Shown: positions 1 to 5,817, numbered from the stretch's first letter. The stretch is 8,128 bases of DNA from Candidatus Omnitrophota bacterium (GCA_023135855.1 JAGLSH010000027.1:1-8128); one strand, 5' to 3'. The notes: a model not told the origin generated them from the letters alone. Program-made: numbers and translations.

Positions 1-89
1 GGAGAGGTGGCCGAGCGGTCGAAGGCACCCGCTTGCTAAGCGGTTTCTCGTCGAAAGATGGGACGGGAGTTCGAATCTCCCCCTCTCCG
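1..89 (+). tRNA. tRNA-Ser(GCU)
   Basis: This is a class II tRNA with a long variable arm, as expected for serine. The acceptor stem pairs GGAGAGG (1-7) with CCTCTCC (82-88) perfectly, and the discriminator base is G89, as in serine tRNAs. The anticodon loop is TTGCTAA (33-39) with anticodon GCT at 35-37, closed by C29-C32 with G40-G43. The T arm pairs GGGAG (65-69) with CTCCC (77-81) around TTCGAAT. The D arm carries GGCCGAG near the start and a GGTCGAAGGC region. No CCA is encoded: positions 90-92 read TGC, although a duplicated 3' end ending in CCA lies at 216-236. The window begins exactly at the first tRNA base, so any promoter is outside it. Confidence 0.96.
72..89 (+). repeat. Left copy of 18-bp direct repeat (tRNA-Ser 3' end), att-like
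   Basis: The last 18 bases of the tRNA gene, from inside the T loop to the discriminator G (CGAATCTCCCCCTCTCCG), are repeated exactly and in the same orientation at 216-233. The T loop to the 3' end is a favoured attachment site for tyrosine-recombinase integrases, so this could be one half of an attachment-site pair. No integrase gene lies in the interval, so this interpretation is inference. Confidence 0.7.
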
Positions 90-126
90 TGCTTTTTCCT
101 TATTTGTAATATTAGTGAAATAATTT

Positions 127-155
127 ATTAGGTTATCGTTAAACATAAGCCTAAT
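127..155 (+). repeat. Inverted repeat (hairpin A) in the tRNA-distal spacer
   Basis: ATTAGG (127-132) pairs with CCTAAT (150-155). The stem continues with TTAT (133-136) against ATAA (145-148), with G149 as a single bulge and an 8-base loop, giving ten base pairs in total. It lies inside the 126-bp spacer between the two tRNA 3' ends, just before the branched structure at 163-217. It has no T-tract behind it, so it does not look like an intrinsic terminator. Confidence 0.6.
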
Positions 156-162
156 ACATTTT

Positions 163-217
163 CGGTACTTGTTTTTGCCCTTCGGGCTCTTTGGCTAATC
201 GCCAAAGGCAAGTAACG
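163..217 (+). repeat. Branched palindromic element (three-way-junction fold)
   Basis: The outer stem pairs CGGTACTTG (163-171) with CAAGTAACG (209-217), nine positions with one mismatch. It encloses two side-by-side hairpins: GCCC-TTC-GGGC (177-187) and TTTGGC-TAATC-GCCAAA (190-206). This is a cruciform or three-way junction on either strand. The right foot of the outer stem ends on the first two bases of the duplicated tRNA end. It could be a REP/MITE-like repeat or a small structured RNA. It is not a standard terminator, because no T-run follows on either strand. Confidence 0.6.
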
Positions 218-236
218 AATCTCCCCCTCTCCGCCA
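216..236 (+). repeat. Right copy of tRNA-Ser 3' end, followed by CCA; att-like remnant
   Basis: Positions 216-233 are identical to tRNA positions 72-89, and 234-236 read CCA, the tail missing from the intact tRNA. The bases before it (AAGTAA) differ from the tRNA, so only the 3' end was copied. The simplest reading is that the original tRNA gene ended here with an encoded CCA, and a 144-bp unit (a new 3' end plus spacer) was inserted by recombination at the T loop. A decayed second tRNA copy is the alternative. Confidence 0.7.
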
Positions 237-248
237 TTAATCTAACTT

Positions 249-1049
249 TTAAAAATTTATATAATCATCAACATTTAAAGGAAGCTGCAAAGCTTCTTTA
301 ATGTGCCTTATTCTTTGAGCAGGATAAGGATGAGTTCTAAAATAAGATAAAGAACGTATCGTTTTTTTGCTTTCTTCATAAAGTTTTTCTAAAACCTCTA
401 TCCCAGCAGCAGGATCAAACCCGGCAAGCTTACAATATTTAACTGCTAATTCATCAGCGTTAAATTCATCTTCTCTAGAATATCCTGCTAAAATCTGGAA
501 AAGAGCAAAAGAAAGACCATTTCGAAATTCCGAAGAAGTTCCTGCAGCAGTAGAGGCTACGGTCAAAAGGTTATAGCCCATAGCTGCTTGCAAACGTTTC
601 ATATGGTGACGACTAACAATATGGCCTACTTCGTGAGCAAGGATAAAAGCCAATTGATCATCATTGTCTAAAATATCTAACAACCCACTAAATATATATG
701 AATATCCTCCAGGAAGGCTAAAAGCATTTACCTGTGACTTACCTTCTTGATCTTCCTCAATTATGTAAAAGTAATAACTCAATTCTCTACGATCTAAAAC
801 GTCTGTTATTTTATTTGCTATTCGATTAAGTCTCTCGATATCATCGGGACTATTAGAAAGCTTAAACTCCTGATAAATTTTTTTAGCGATATTTTGACCC
901 ATAGCAACTTCGCTTTCAGTAGAATAAAAATAAACATCTTGCTTGCCAGTGCCAACATTATATTCTGTAGTAACGCAACCAAGCAAAAGTAAACCAAAGG
1001 CCATAGGCCATAGATTATAAACTAAAAATTTCCTTAAGGAATTTTTCAT
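249..1049 (-). CDS. M48 family zinc metalloprotease, lipoprotein (BepA/LoiP-like)
   Basis: This 266-residue secreted zinc endopeptidase is probably anchored in the envelope and involved in quality control of outer-membrane or periplasmic proteins. The N-terminus has basic residues, a hydrophobic stretch and a lipobox (LLGC, Cys25), so processing by signal peptidase II is expected. The peptidase M48 domain carries HEVGH at 139-143 (two His ligands and the catalytic Glu), the ExxxD element (Glu195, Asp199) supplying the third ligand, and the conserved THPYPAQRI block near 239-247. No TPR region follows, so it is shorter than E. coli BepA and nearer LoiP-type or minimal M48 lipoproteins. The start overlaps the pyrE stop in an ATGA (1046-1049), which points to translational coupling. 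The first codons form an AT-rich inverted repeat (1024-1046). The substrate cannot be told from sequence. Confidence 0.93.
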   Translation of the reverse strand: MKNSLRKFLVYNLWPMAFGLLLLGCVTTEYNVGTGKQDVYFYSTESEVAMGQNIAKKIYQEFKLSNSPDDIERLNRIANKITDVLDRRELSYYFYIIEEDQEGKSQVNAFSLPGGYSYIFSGLLDILDNDDQLAFILAHEVGHIVSRHHMKRLQAAMGYNLLTVASTAAGTSSEFRNGLSFALFQILAGYSREDEFNADELAVKYCKLAGFDPAAGIEVLEKLYEESKKTIRSLSYFRTHPYPAQRIRHIKEALQLPLNVDDYINF

Positions 1050-1585
1050 AAAAAATCGGATTTAGTAAAAAGAGAAATAAGCGGACAATTATAACAAGCA
1101 AGGGCCTCTCTTGCACCCTCTTCTCTATCAACAACGCTTACTGCCGCTACTACTTTTATTTTTTCCTTTTTTAAAACTTCAATAGTCTTGATTAAGGAAG
1201 ATCCGCTAGTAGCTACATCATCAACTATAATTACTCTTTCCTTAGAAGTTAAAACCTGACCTTCAATCAATTTTTGACGGCCATGTTTCTTAGGCAGCTT
1301 TCGGACAAGAAAACCTTTTAGCTTTTTCTTATTTTTATAAGCCACATAGCAAACTCCACTAACAATAGGATCAGCTCCTAAAGTAGGTCCTCCAATGGCG
1401 GTTACTTTCTTATTCTTTAGCAGGTTAAAAATAAGATGCGAAATCAGATACACTCCTTGAGGGCTTAAGCTTACTTTTCTCACATCAATGTAAAAATTGC
1501 TAATTTTTCCTGAAGACAACTTAATTTTTTTCTTAAGAAAAGATTTTTTCTTAAGAAGAGCTAATAATTCTTTTTTCTTATTCAT
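1046..1585 (-). CDS. pyrE: Orotate phosphoribosyltransferase
   Basis: This 179-residue cytoplasmic enzyme of de novo pyrimidine synthesis converts orotate and PRPP to OMP and pyrophosphate. The type I PRPP-binding motif is clear: VIIVDDVATSGSS at 118-130. Other OPRT features are SSGKISNFYIDVRK (24-37), GGPTLGADPI (65-74) and the flexible-loop segment FLVRKLPKKHG (92-102) with the catalytic Lys and the HG pair. The length is at the short end of the family. The N-terminus is Lys-rich and includes a small internal duplication (LKKKSF/LKKKI), produced by a repeated TTTTTTCTTAAGAA tract at 1526-1557. The ATG start is supported by AAGGA at 1594-1598, eight bases upstream. It is the first gene of a two-gene unit with the M48 protease. 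The pairing looks like simple operon sharing, not a functional link. No other pyr genes are nearby. Confidence 0.93.
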   Translation of the reverse strand: MNKKKELLALLKKKSFLKKKIKLSSGKISNFYIDVRKVSLSPQGVYLISHLIFNLLKNKKVTAIGGPTLGADPIVSGVCYVAYKNKKKLKGFLVRKLPKKHGRQKLIEGQVLTSKERVIIVDDVATSGSSLIKTIEVLKKEKIKVVAAVSVVDREEGAREALACYNCPLISLFTKSDFL

Positions 1586-1593
1586 AATTAAAA

Positions 1594-1598
1594 TCCTT
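1594..1598 (-). promoter_or_regulatory. Ribosome binding site of pyrE
   Basis: AAGGA on the minus strand lies eight bases before the pyrE ATG at 1583-1585 and supports that start codon. Confidence 0.6.
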
Positions 1599-1629
1599 AT
1601 GTTTTTTCTATCCCCAAAGACTAATTAAA

Positions 1630-1658
1630 ACTATATATCATTGCTTATTTTTAACTAA
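1630..1658 (-). promoter_or_regulatory. Possible promoter for pyrE-M48 operon
   Basis: On the minus strand TTAGTT (1653-1658) and TATAGT (1630-1635) are separated by 17 bp. The -10 matches the sigma70 consensus at five of six positions, but the -35 is weak. It would start transcription about 35-40 bases before the pyrE ATG. AT-rich DNA gives many chance matches, so this is tentative. Confidence 0.35.
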
Positions 1659-1662
1659 AATG

Positions 1663-1672
1663 CCAAGCTTGG
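1663..1672. promoter_or_regulatory. 10-bp perfect palindrome between divergent promoters
   Basis: CCAAGCTTGG reads the same on both strands. It sits between the -35 of the leftward promoter (1653-1658) and the -35 of the rightward promoter (1700-1705), where an operator for a dimeric regulator could act on both. No second copy is visible in the window, so the role is a guess. Confidence 0.25.
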
Positions 1673-1699
1673 TTAGATTATACTTTAAAAATAAATTTC

Positions 1700-1728
1700 T
1701 TGCAATGATTCCTTTTTCTGTATATAAT
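1700..1728 (+). promoter_or_regulatory. Sigma70-type promoter of the phosphate-transport operon
   Basis: TTGCAA (1700-1705) is followed after exactly 17 bp by TATAAT (1723-1728), a perfect -10 and a four-of-six -35. Transcription would begin near 1735, immediately before the hairpin at 1741-1771. That gives the cotransporter gene a leader of about 105 bases that contains both hairpin repeats. I see no Pho-box-like direct repeat near it. Confidence 0.65.
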
Positions 1729-1740
1729 TCAATGAAACTT

Positions 1741-1771
1741 ACATTTTTTCTGCCGAAGGCGTAAAAAATGT
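1741..1771. repeat. Long perfect-armed hairpin in the transporter leader
   Basis: ACATTTTTT (1741-1749) pairs with AAAAAATGT (1763-1771). The inner GCC-GAA-GGC hairpin (1752-1760) is joined by one mismatch and one wobble, leaving 14 paired positions and a three-base loop. Read on the minus strand, the tip is a C-TTCG-G tetraloop. The ATG at 1768-1770, which could open the downstream frame, is buried in the right arm. It behaves as a repeat or leader structure and does not look like a native gene start. Confidence 0.7.
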
Positions 1772-1781
1772 CTAGTGAATT

Positions 1782-1813
1782 GATCCTGAGCGAGCGAAGC
1801 GAGTCGAAGGATC
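1782..1813. repeat. Palindromic interspersed repeat unit (GATCCT...AGGATC)
   Basis: The six-base arms GATCCT (1782-1787) and AGGATC (1808-1813) enclose a GAGCGAGCGAAGCGAG-type core with a small GC-GAA-GC tip. The unit is far more GC-rich than its surroundings. Translated in frame it gives LSERSESK, a peptide I recall as an artefact in many metagenome-derived proteins, consistent with a dispersed genomic repeat. It follows the first hairpin by ten bases, and the two may form one compound element. Confidence 0.65.
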
Positions 1814-1839
1814 TTTTCGAGGTCTTCCTCAATAAATTT

Positions 1840-2964
1840 ATGCATAACGAAAAAATCAAAGCTTTATTTAAATTAATTTCAGTTCTTGCCTTTGTCTATC
1901 TCTTTCTAGTAAGTATTGGTCTTATGGGAGTTGCTTTTAAAGGTTTTGGTAAAGAATTTGCTGAAAACTTAATTAAAACTACTTCTAACCCTTTTGTCGG
2001 TCTATTTATTGGAATTCTAGCTACCAGCATTGTCCAGAGTTCATCAACTACCACCTCTATTGTCGTAGGTATGGTCGGCTCAGGAGTGATTACTGTTTCA
2101 AATGCTATCCCTATAGTAATGGGAGCAAACATCGGAACTACTGTAACTGGCATATTAGTATCCATAGGACATATCGGGCGCCGAGAAGAATTTAAAAGAG
2201 CTGTAAGCGGAGGTACTCTTGACGGTTTCTTCAAAATGATGTGTGTTGCTATAATTTTTCCGCTTGAATTAGCCACCGGTGCATTAAGCAAAATAGGTGC
2301 CTGGATGAGTAGCACTTTCGTTAATGTTGGTGGAGTTAAGTTCACCAGTCCAATTAAAACAGCCACAAAGCCAATAATACACTTCATAGAGACCCTAGTT
2401 ATGCAATTAAAAGCTTCACCTGGGACAACTTATATCTTATTATTAATTATTTCGCTAATACTCTTATTCACTGCTCTATATTACATTGTAAAGCTAATGC
2501 GCACCATGGTAGCAAAAAGAGCAGAAATTGTCCTTAATAATGTGATCGGTAAACATGGAATGCTGACTATTATTGCTGCTACTTTTTTTACTGCTGTAAT
2601 CCAGAGTAGTTCAATTACCATTGCTTTAATGATTCCTCTTATTGCCGCTGGAATCTTAACTCTTGAAACAATGTATCCTCTGGTAATGGGGGCGAATATC
2701 GGAACTACTGTCACTGCTATTTTGGCATCATTTGCTACTGGAAACATTGCTGCCCTTACCGTAGCTTTTGTCCACTTTCTCTTCAACATGATTGGTCTTC
2801 TCTGTATATATCCGATAACAATATTAAGAAAAATTCCTATATTTCTATCAAAAAAACTTGGCGATTTAGCCTATAAGAAACGCCGTTATGCCCTGATATA
2901 TACTTTAATTGTATTTTTTATAATTCCCGCATTATTTATTTTTATTTTTGAAATGTTAAAATAA
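1840..2964 (+). CDS. Na+/phosphate cotransporter family protein
   Basis: This 374-residue inner-membrane protein of the Na/Pi-cotransporter (NptA/PF02690) family probably imports phosphate with sodium. It shows the family's inverted duplication: QSSS (66-69) followed by GANIGTT (95-101), and again QSSS (255-258) followed by GANIGTT (284-290). Each lies between hydrophobic segments. The last membrane segment (about 350-370) ends the protein, with no fused C-terminal PhoU domain; a PhoU-like protein is encoded separately just downstream. The frame stays open back to an ATG at 1768, but those 24 extra codons are translated hairpin repeat (SERSESK), so I choose the ATG at 1840. Ribosome-site support there is weak: GAGG at 1819-1822 is 17 bases away. 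The family includes members acting on other anions, so phosphate is inferred mainly from the phoU-like neighbour. Confidence 0.88.
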   Translation: MHNEKIKALFKLISVLAFVYLFLVSIGLMGVAFKGFGKEFAENLIKTTSNPFVGLFIGILATSIVQSSSTTTSIVVGMVGSGVITVSNAIPIVMGANIGTTVTGILVSIGHIGRREEFKRAVSGGTLDGFFKMMCVAIIFPLELATGALSKIGAWMSSTFVNVGGVKFTSPIKTATKPIIHFIETLVMQLKASPGTTYILLLIISLILLFTALYYIVKLMRTMVAKRAEIVLNNVIGKHGMLTIIAATFFTAVIQSSSITIALMIPLIAAGILTLETMYPLVMGANIGTTVTAILASFATGNIAALTVAFVHFLFNMIGLLCIYPITILRKIPIFLSKKLGDLAYKKRRYALIYTLIVFFIIPALFIFIFEMLK

Positions 2965-2971
2965 AAGGAGG
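2965..2971 (+). promoter_or_regulatory. Strong ribosome binding site of the phoU-like gene
   Basis: AAGGAGG begins right after the cotransporter stop codon (2962-2964 TAA) and lies five bases before the GTG at 2977. It is the best Shine-Dalgarno sequence in the window and fixes the GTG start. Confidence 0.8.
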
Positions 2972-2976
2972 CAATT

Positions 2977-3651
2977 GTGTTTGAAAATCTATTGCAATTT
3001 TGGAAAGGAAAAGATTTCCTAAAACAAGTATTAGAAAACTTTAAAGACATGCTTGATGATACTCACATAATGTTTGACTCTGTTTGTAAAAAGTTAATCA
3101 ACAATGAAGAAGAGCCAGAATTAAAAAACAATGTCTATAGCATAGACAGACAGGTGAATGATCTCCAAAAAGATATCCGAAAGCGAGTAATTGAACACTT
3201 ATCTATCCAACCTTCAAAAGATGTGCCAATTTGTCTGCTTCTTATGAGTGTAGTGAAAGATGCTGAAAGGTTAGGTGACTATGCTAAGAATCTCTATGAA
3301 GTAACCACTATGATAGATAATCCATTAAATAGGGAACGATACAGAGAACTTTTCAATAACCTTGAAGAAGAAATATCTGAACTCTTTAAAGAAACAACAA
3401 AAGCCTTTATAGAGTCCGATGAAGCCAAAGCAGCTAAAGCTTGGGAATATAAAACTAAAATCTCTACGCGCTGTGATCAAACTATTGAAAAATTAGCCAA
3501 AAGCAATCTCACAGTAAACGAAGCTGTCTGTTTCACTCTTATAGCTCGATACTTTAAGCGCATCACAGCTCATTTAACAAATATTGCTACTTCAGTAATA
3601 TTACCTTTAACAGATTTAGATTATTTTGATGAAAAAAGAAGGGAAACCTAG
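2977..3651 (+). CDS. PhoU-like phosphate transport regulator
   Basis: This 224-residue cytoplasmic, largely helical protein is of the PhoU family, whose members form three-helix bundle repeats and modulate phosphate transport, often binding metal at E/D-rich motifs. The first repeat has the recognisable KDAERLGDYAKNLYE block (94-108). The second, RYFKRITAHLTNIATSV (191-207), is in the matching place, but its usual D/E metal ligands are replaced (KRITAH for ERIGDH), so that site may not bind metal. It starts with GTG, fixed by AAGGAGG five bases upstream, and follows the cotransporter stop by 12 bases, so the two are surely co-transcribed. In related systems a PhoU domain is fused to or paired with Na/Pi cotransporters, which suggests control of that transporter and not of a PstSCAB pump. 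No PhoB/PhoR genes are in the window. Confidence 0.85.
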   Translation: MFENLLQFWKGKDFLKQVLENFKDMLDDTHIMFDSVCKKLINNEEEPELKNNVYSIDRQVNDLQKDIRKRVIEHLSIQPSKDVPICLLLMSVVKDAERLGDYAKNLYEVTTMIDNPLNRERYRELFNNLEEEISELFKETTKAFIESDEAKAAKAWEYKTKISTRCDQTIEKLAKSNLTVNEAVCFTLIARYFKRITAHLTNIATSVILPLTDLDYFDEKRRET

Positions 3652-3673
3652 GCTTGTCATTAATAGGTAATAA

Positions 3674-5152
3674 TTAATAATTACGGCCAGAAGACGCAAG
3701 CATCTCTTTATCAAAAATATTATCCAGACCTAAAAGACATAATGGATCAAAATATTTCTTAACAGTAGTCATTTCTTTGATTTCTGTTTCATTATACATA
3801 ATTTTCAAATAAGGTTTCTTTATCTTGCCAATACCATGCTCAGCAGAAACAGTTCCCCCTAAAGAAACTCCCCTTTGACAAAGCTTCTTAAGGTATTCCT
3901 TAGCTTCCCTGTTTTCTTGATCGTTTGAAGGTAAGAAATTAAAATGAAGGTGCGATTCTCCAATATGTCCGAAATTTACATATCGTATTCTAGCTTCTTT
4001 AGCAATTTTTTTATAAAAATCATACATTTGATTAAATTTATCATCAGGCACGGCAATATCACTAGCAACCTTCACTTGATTATTATTTCTTAAAAATTCA
4101 TTAATCATCTGAGGCAATTTATGCCGAAAATCAAATACTCGTTTTCTCTGTTCAGGAGTATCAGCAATTATGCTCTCATCTAGAAGACCTTTGTTGCCTT
4201 CAATTAGCTCCTGCCACCTAAGAAGAAGTAGCTCAAAGCTCGTTTCGTCCTCAACTTCCTGTTCAAAATAAACTCCAGCCTCAGAGTCTGGTATAAAAGA
4301 ATACTCATTTTTTAGTAATTCTAAAGAATTCTTATCGAAAAACTCTAAAGAAGCTGGCTTAATCTCTCCTTTTCTCTTTAGCTCCTTCACCTCTTCAACA
4401 AAGTTAAGGGCATCAATTTCTTGAGGAAAAAATATCAACCCATCAAAAATATTAAAAGGAATTTTTTGCAATTTTAGCTCACAAGAAACAATAACCCCTA
4501 AGGTTCCTTCGCTGCCAATGAATAAATCAATCAAATCCATATTGTCTTTAGCATAATAACCAGCTTGAGATTTAACATTTGGCAGCTGATAAGAAGGAAT
4601 AGAAAACTTAAAATTTCTTCCTTCTTGCTCAAAATCAAAACATCTTCCCTTAGCAATAATTTCGTCTCGCTTTATATTAATTATCTCTCCGGTAGTTAAG
4701 GCAACCTCTAATCCGATTACATATTTTCTTATTGATCCATAACCAAACCCTCTCACCCCAGAAGCTGATGTTGCAATTGCTCCGCCAACAAAGGCTAAAC
4801 TCTCAGTAGGAGACGCTCTCAAAGTTAAATTAAACTTATTTACTTCCTTTTCTAAATCTTCAAGAGTTATGCCACTCTGAGAATGAACAATTTGTTCTTT
4901 TTGATCAATATTAATAATTTTATTCAAATTTTCCAAAGAAATAATTGCCCCTTCCAAAGGAACACATCCTCCAGTTGTGCCAGTATGACCGGAAGACAAA
5001 GTAAAAGAAATTTTCTTATTAAAGCAATCCTTGAAACTCTCTAAAACTTCCCTGTTATCTTGAGGAAGATAAACTAAAGAAGCATTGCCTTTAACATTAG
5101 AAGTATCTTCTAAGTAATTAAGTAAATTTTCCAAACCATCATGCACAATCAT
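3674..5152 (-). CDS. FAD-binding oxidoreductase, GlcD/D-lactate dehydrogenase type
   Basis: This 492-residue flavoenzyme of the VAO/PCMH fold probably oxidises a D-2-hydroxyacid such as D-lactate, glycolate or D-2-hydroxyglutarate. The FAD-binding N-terminal domain shows the pyrophosphate loop SSGHTGTTGG (53-62), PTE...VGGAIATSASGVRGFGYGSIRKYV (about 115-145) and IGSEGTLGV (212-220). The C-terminal FAD-linked oxidase domain has GHIGESHLHFNF (395-406), whose His residues bind metal and substrate in the family, and SAEHGIG (436-442). The usual LNPGKIF ending is altered to LGLDNIF. No signal peptide or Fe-S domain is present, and no GlcE/GlcF partner is adjacent. The ATG start has an AGGAG (5169-5173) 16 bases away, unusually far. 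It ends 22 bases from the convergent phoU-like gene. The substrate cannot be decided from sequence. Confidence 0.9.
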   Translation of the reverse strand: MIVHDGLENLLNYLEDTSNVKGNASLVYLPQDNREVLESFKDCFNKKISFTLSSGHTGTTGGCVPLEGAIISLENLNKIINIDQKEQIVHSQSGITLEDLEKEVNKFNLTLRASPTESLAFVGGAIATSASGVRGFGYGSIRKYVIGLEVALTTGEIINIKRDEIIAKGRCFDFEQEGRNFKFSIPSYQLPNVKSQAGYYAKDNMDLIDLFIGSEGTLGVIVSCELKLQKIPFNIFDGLIFFPQEIDALNFVEEVKELKRKGEIKPASLEFFDKNSLELLKNEYSFIPDSEAGVYFEQEVEDETSFELLLLRWQELIEGNKGLLDESIIADTPEQRKRVFDFRHKLPQMINEFLRNNNQVKVASDIAVPDDKFNQMYDFYKKIAKEARIRYVNFGHIGESHLHFNFLPSNDQENREAKEYLKKLCQRGVSLGGTVSAEHGIGKIKKPYLKIMYNETEIKEMTTVKKYFDPLCLLGLDNIFDKEMLASSGRNY

Positions 5153-5207
5153 TATCGTAAATTTTAAACTCCTAAAAAAAATCTTATCATAGAAATTCCC
5201 ATTAAAA

Positions 5208-5213
5208 ATTATA
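5208..5213 (-). promoter_or_regulatory. Possible -10 element ahead of the FAD oxidase gene
   Basis: A perfect TATAAT on the minus strand lies in the 87-bp gap between the last pilin stop and the oxidase start, about 55 bases before the ATG. I see no good -35 at 16-18 bp, only T-rich sequence, so a separate promoter is plausible but weakly supported. There is no convincing terminator for the pilin operon in the same gap, only a 4-bp AGAA/TTCT hairpin before a T-run, so read-through is possible. Confidence 0.3.
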
Positions 5214-5239
5214 TCAAAAAATAAAAAGAAACGCTTCTA

Positions 5240-5794
5240 TTAATTCCAGGAATGATTGATGGAATAGAAATATACGGTACGCTTAGCAGCAGTGTCTCTA
5301 GTAGAAACTTGCGGATTGTCGCGTGAGTCTTCAGCTGAAGTAGGATCTAGCCTTAAAGCGAGGTTAGTTATTGCTACTCCTCCGTCAGCATTCAAAACAA
5401 CACTAAGTGGAAAACCAGCAACAGGAGGGTTCATAAACCGATCAGTAAGTATCTCCCAGCTATCACCTACAACCCTAAATCTAATTCTGTGATTGCCACC
5501 ATTATTATCAAAAACATATTGAACCGTTCTGCTAATTTGCCTTAGTTGAAGAGTAATCCTAGAAGCAACCGAGGTAATAGTTATGCCAACATTATCAATG
5601 TTTCCTTCTGCCTGCAAAATATTCTTATGAAGATGCTGCAAAACAAAAGTTAGCTCATTTAACACATAAGTTTTATTTTCTGAAGAACTTAAAAACTTTT
5701 CACCAGAGAGATGTAAAGAAACAGCCCCTAAAACAATTACACCAAACAAAACCATGGAAATAATAAGTTCAACTAGAGTAACTGATTTTCTCAC
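5240..5794 (-). CDS. Minor pilin, GspJ/PilW-like (prepilin N-terminus)
   Basis: This 184-residue prepilin has a four-residue leader MRKS, then VTLVELIISMVLFGVIVLGAV. The pattern has Glu at mature position 5 and a hydrophobic helix, as in class III signal peptides. The residue before the cleavage site is Ser4 instead of the near-invariant Gly, so processing may be slow or need a tolerant peptidase. It is the longest pilin here and the last of the cluster, the position of gspJ in gsp operons. The globular part (VLQHLHKNILQAEG..., then beta-rich segments, FYSINHSW end) fits GspJ/PilW minor pilins in size, but this is by position and shape and not by a diagnostic motif. The start is GTG (5792-5794) with AGGGAG 15 bases away, a weak arrangement. 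It follows the preceding pilin by 23 bases. Confidence 0.8.
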   Translation of the reverse strand: MRKSVTLVELIISMVLFGVIVLGAVSLHLSGEKFLSSSENKTYVLNELTFVLQHLHKNILQAEGNIDNVGITITSVASRITLQLRQISRTVQYVFDNNGGNHRIRFRVVGDSWEILTDRFMNPPVAGFPLSVVLNADGGVAITNLALRLDPTSAEDSRDNPQVSTRDTAAKRTVYFYSINHSWN

Positions 5795-5817
5795 AATGAT
5801 ATTAGTTTTCTCCCTTA

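Noticed and set aside
1526..1557. Repeated TTTTTTCTTAAGAA tract as a regulatory repeat
   Set aside because: It encodes a duplicated Lys-rich segment at the pyrE N-terminus and is best explained as a small in-frame duplication in AT-rich DNA.
1638..1859. 73-codon minus-strand reading frame across the divergent region
   Set aside because: It runs through both hairpin repeats (giving SLRSLR-like residues) and both predicted promoters and lacks a ribosome site. Its last ~40 residues look somewhat protein-like, so a gene remnant is not excluded, but I cannot name a family.
1896..2789. Two minus-strand open frames inside the cotransporter gene
   Set aside because: They lie antisense to a clearly recognised membrane protein, have low-complexity composition rich in Ile/Val/Thr/Pro from complementing its codons, and have no family features.
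3652..3685. Near-palindromic TAAT-rich stretch between the convergent phoU-like and FAD oxidase genes as a bidirectional terminator
   Set aside because: The pairing is A-T only, with central mismatches, and has no GC stem or T-tract; it does not meet intrinsic terminator criteria.
5329..5340. 12-bp palindrome CTTCAGCTGAAG
   Set aside because: It lies within the coding sequence of the last pilin with no promoter nearby; probably chance.
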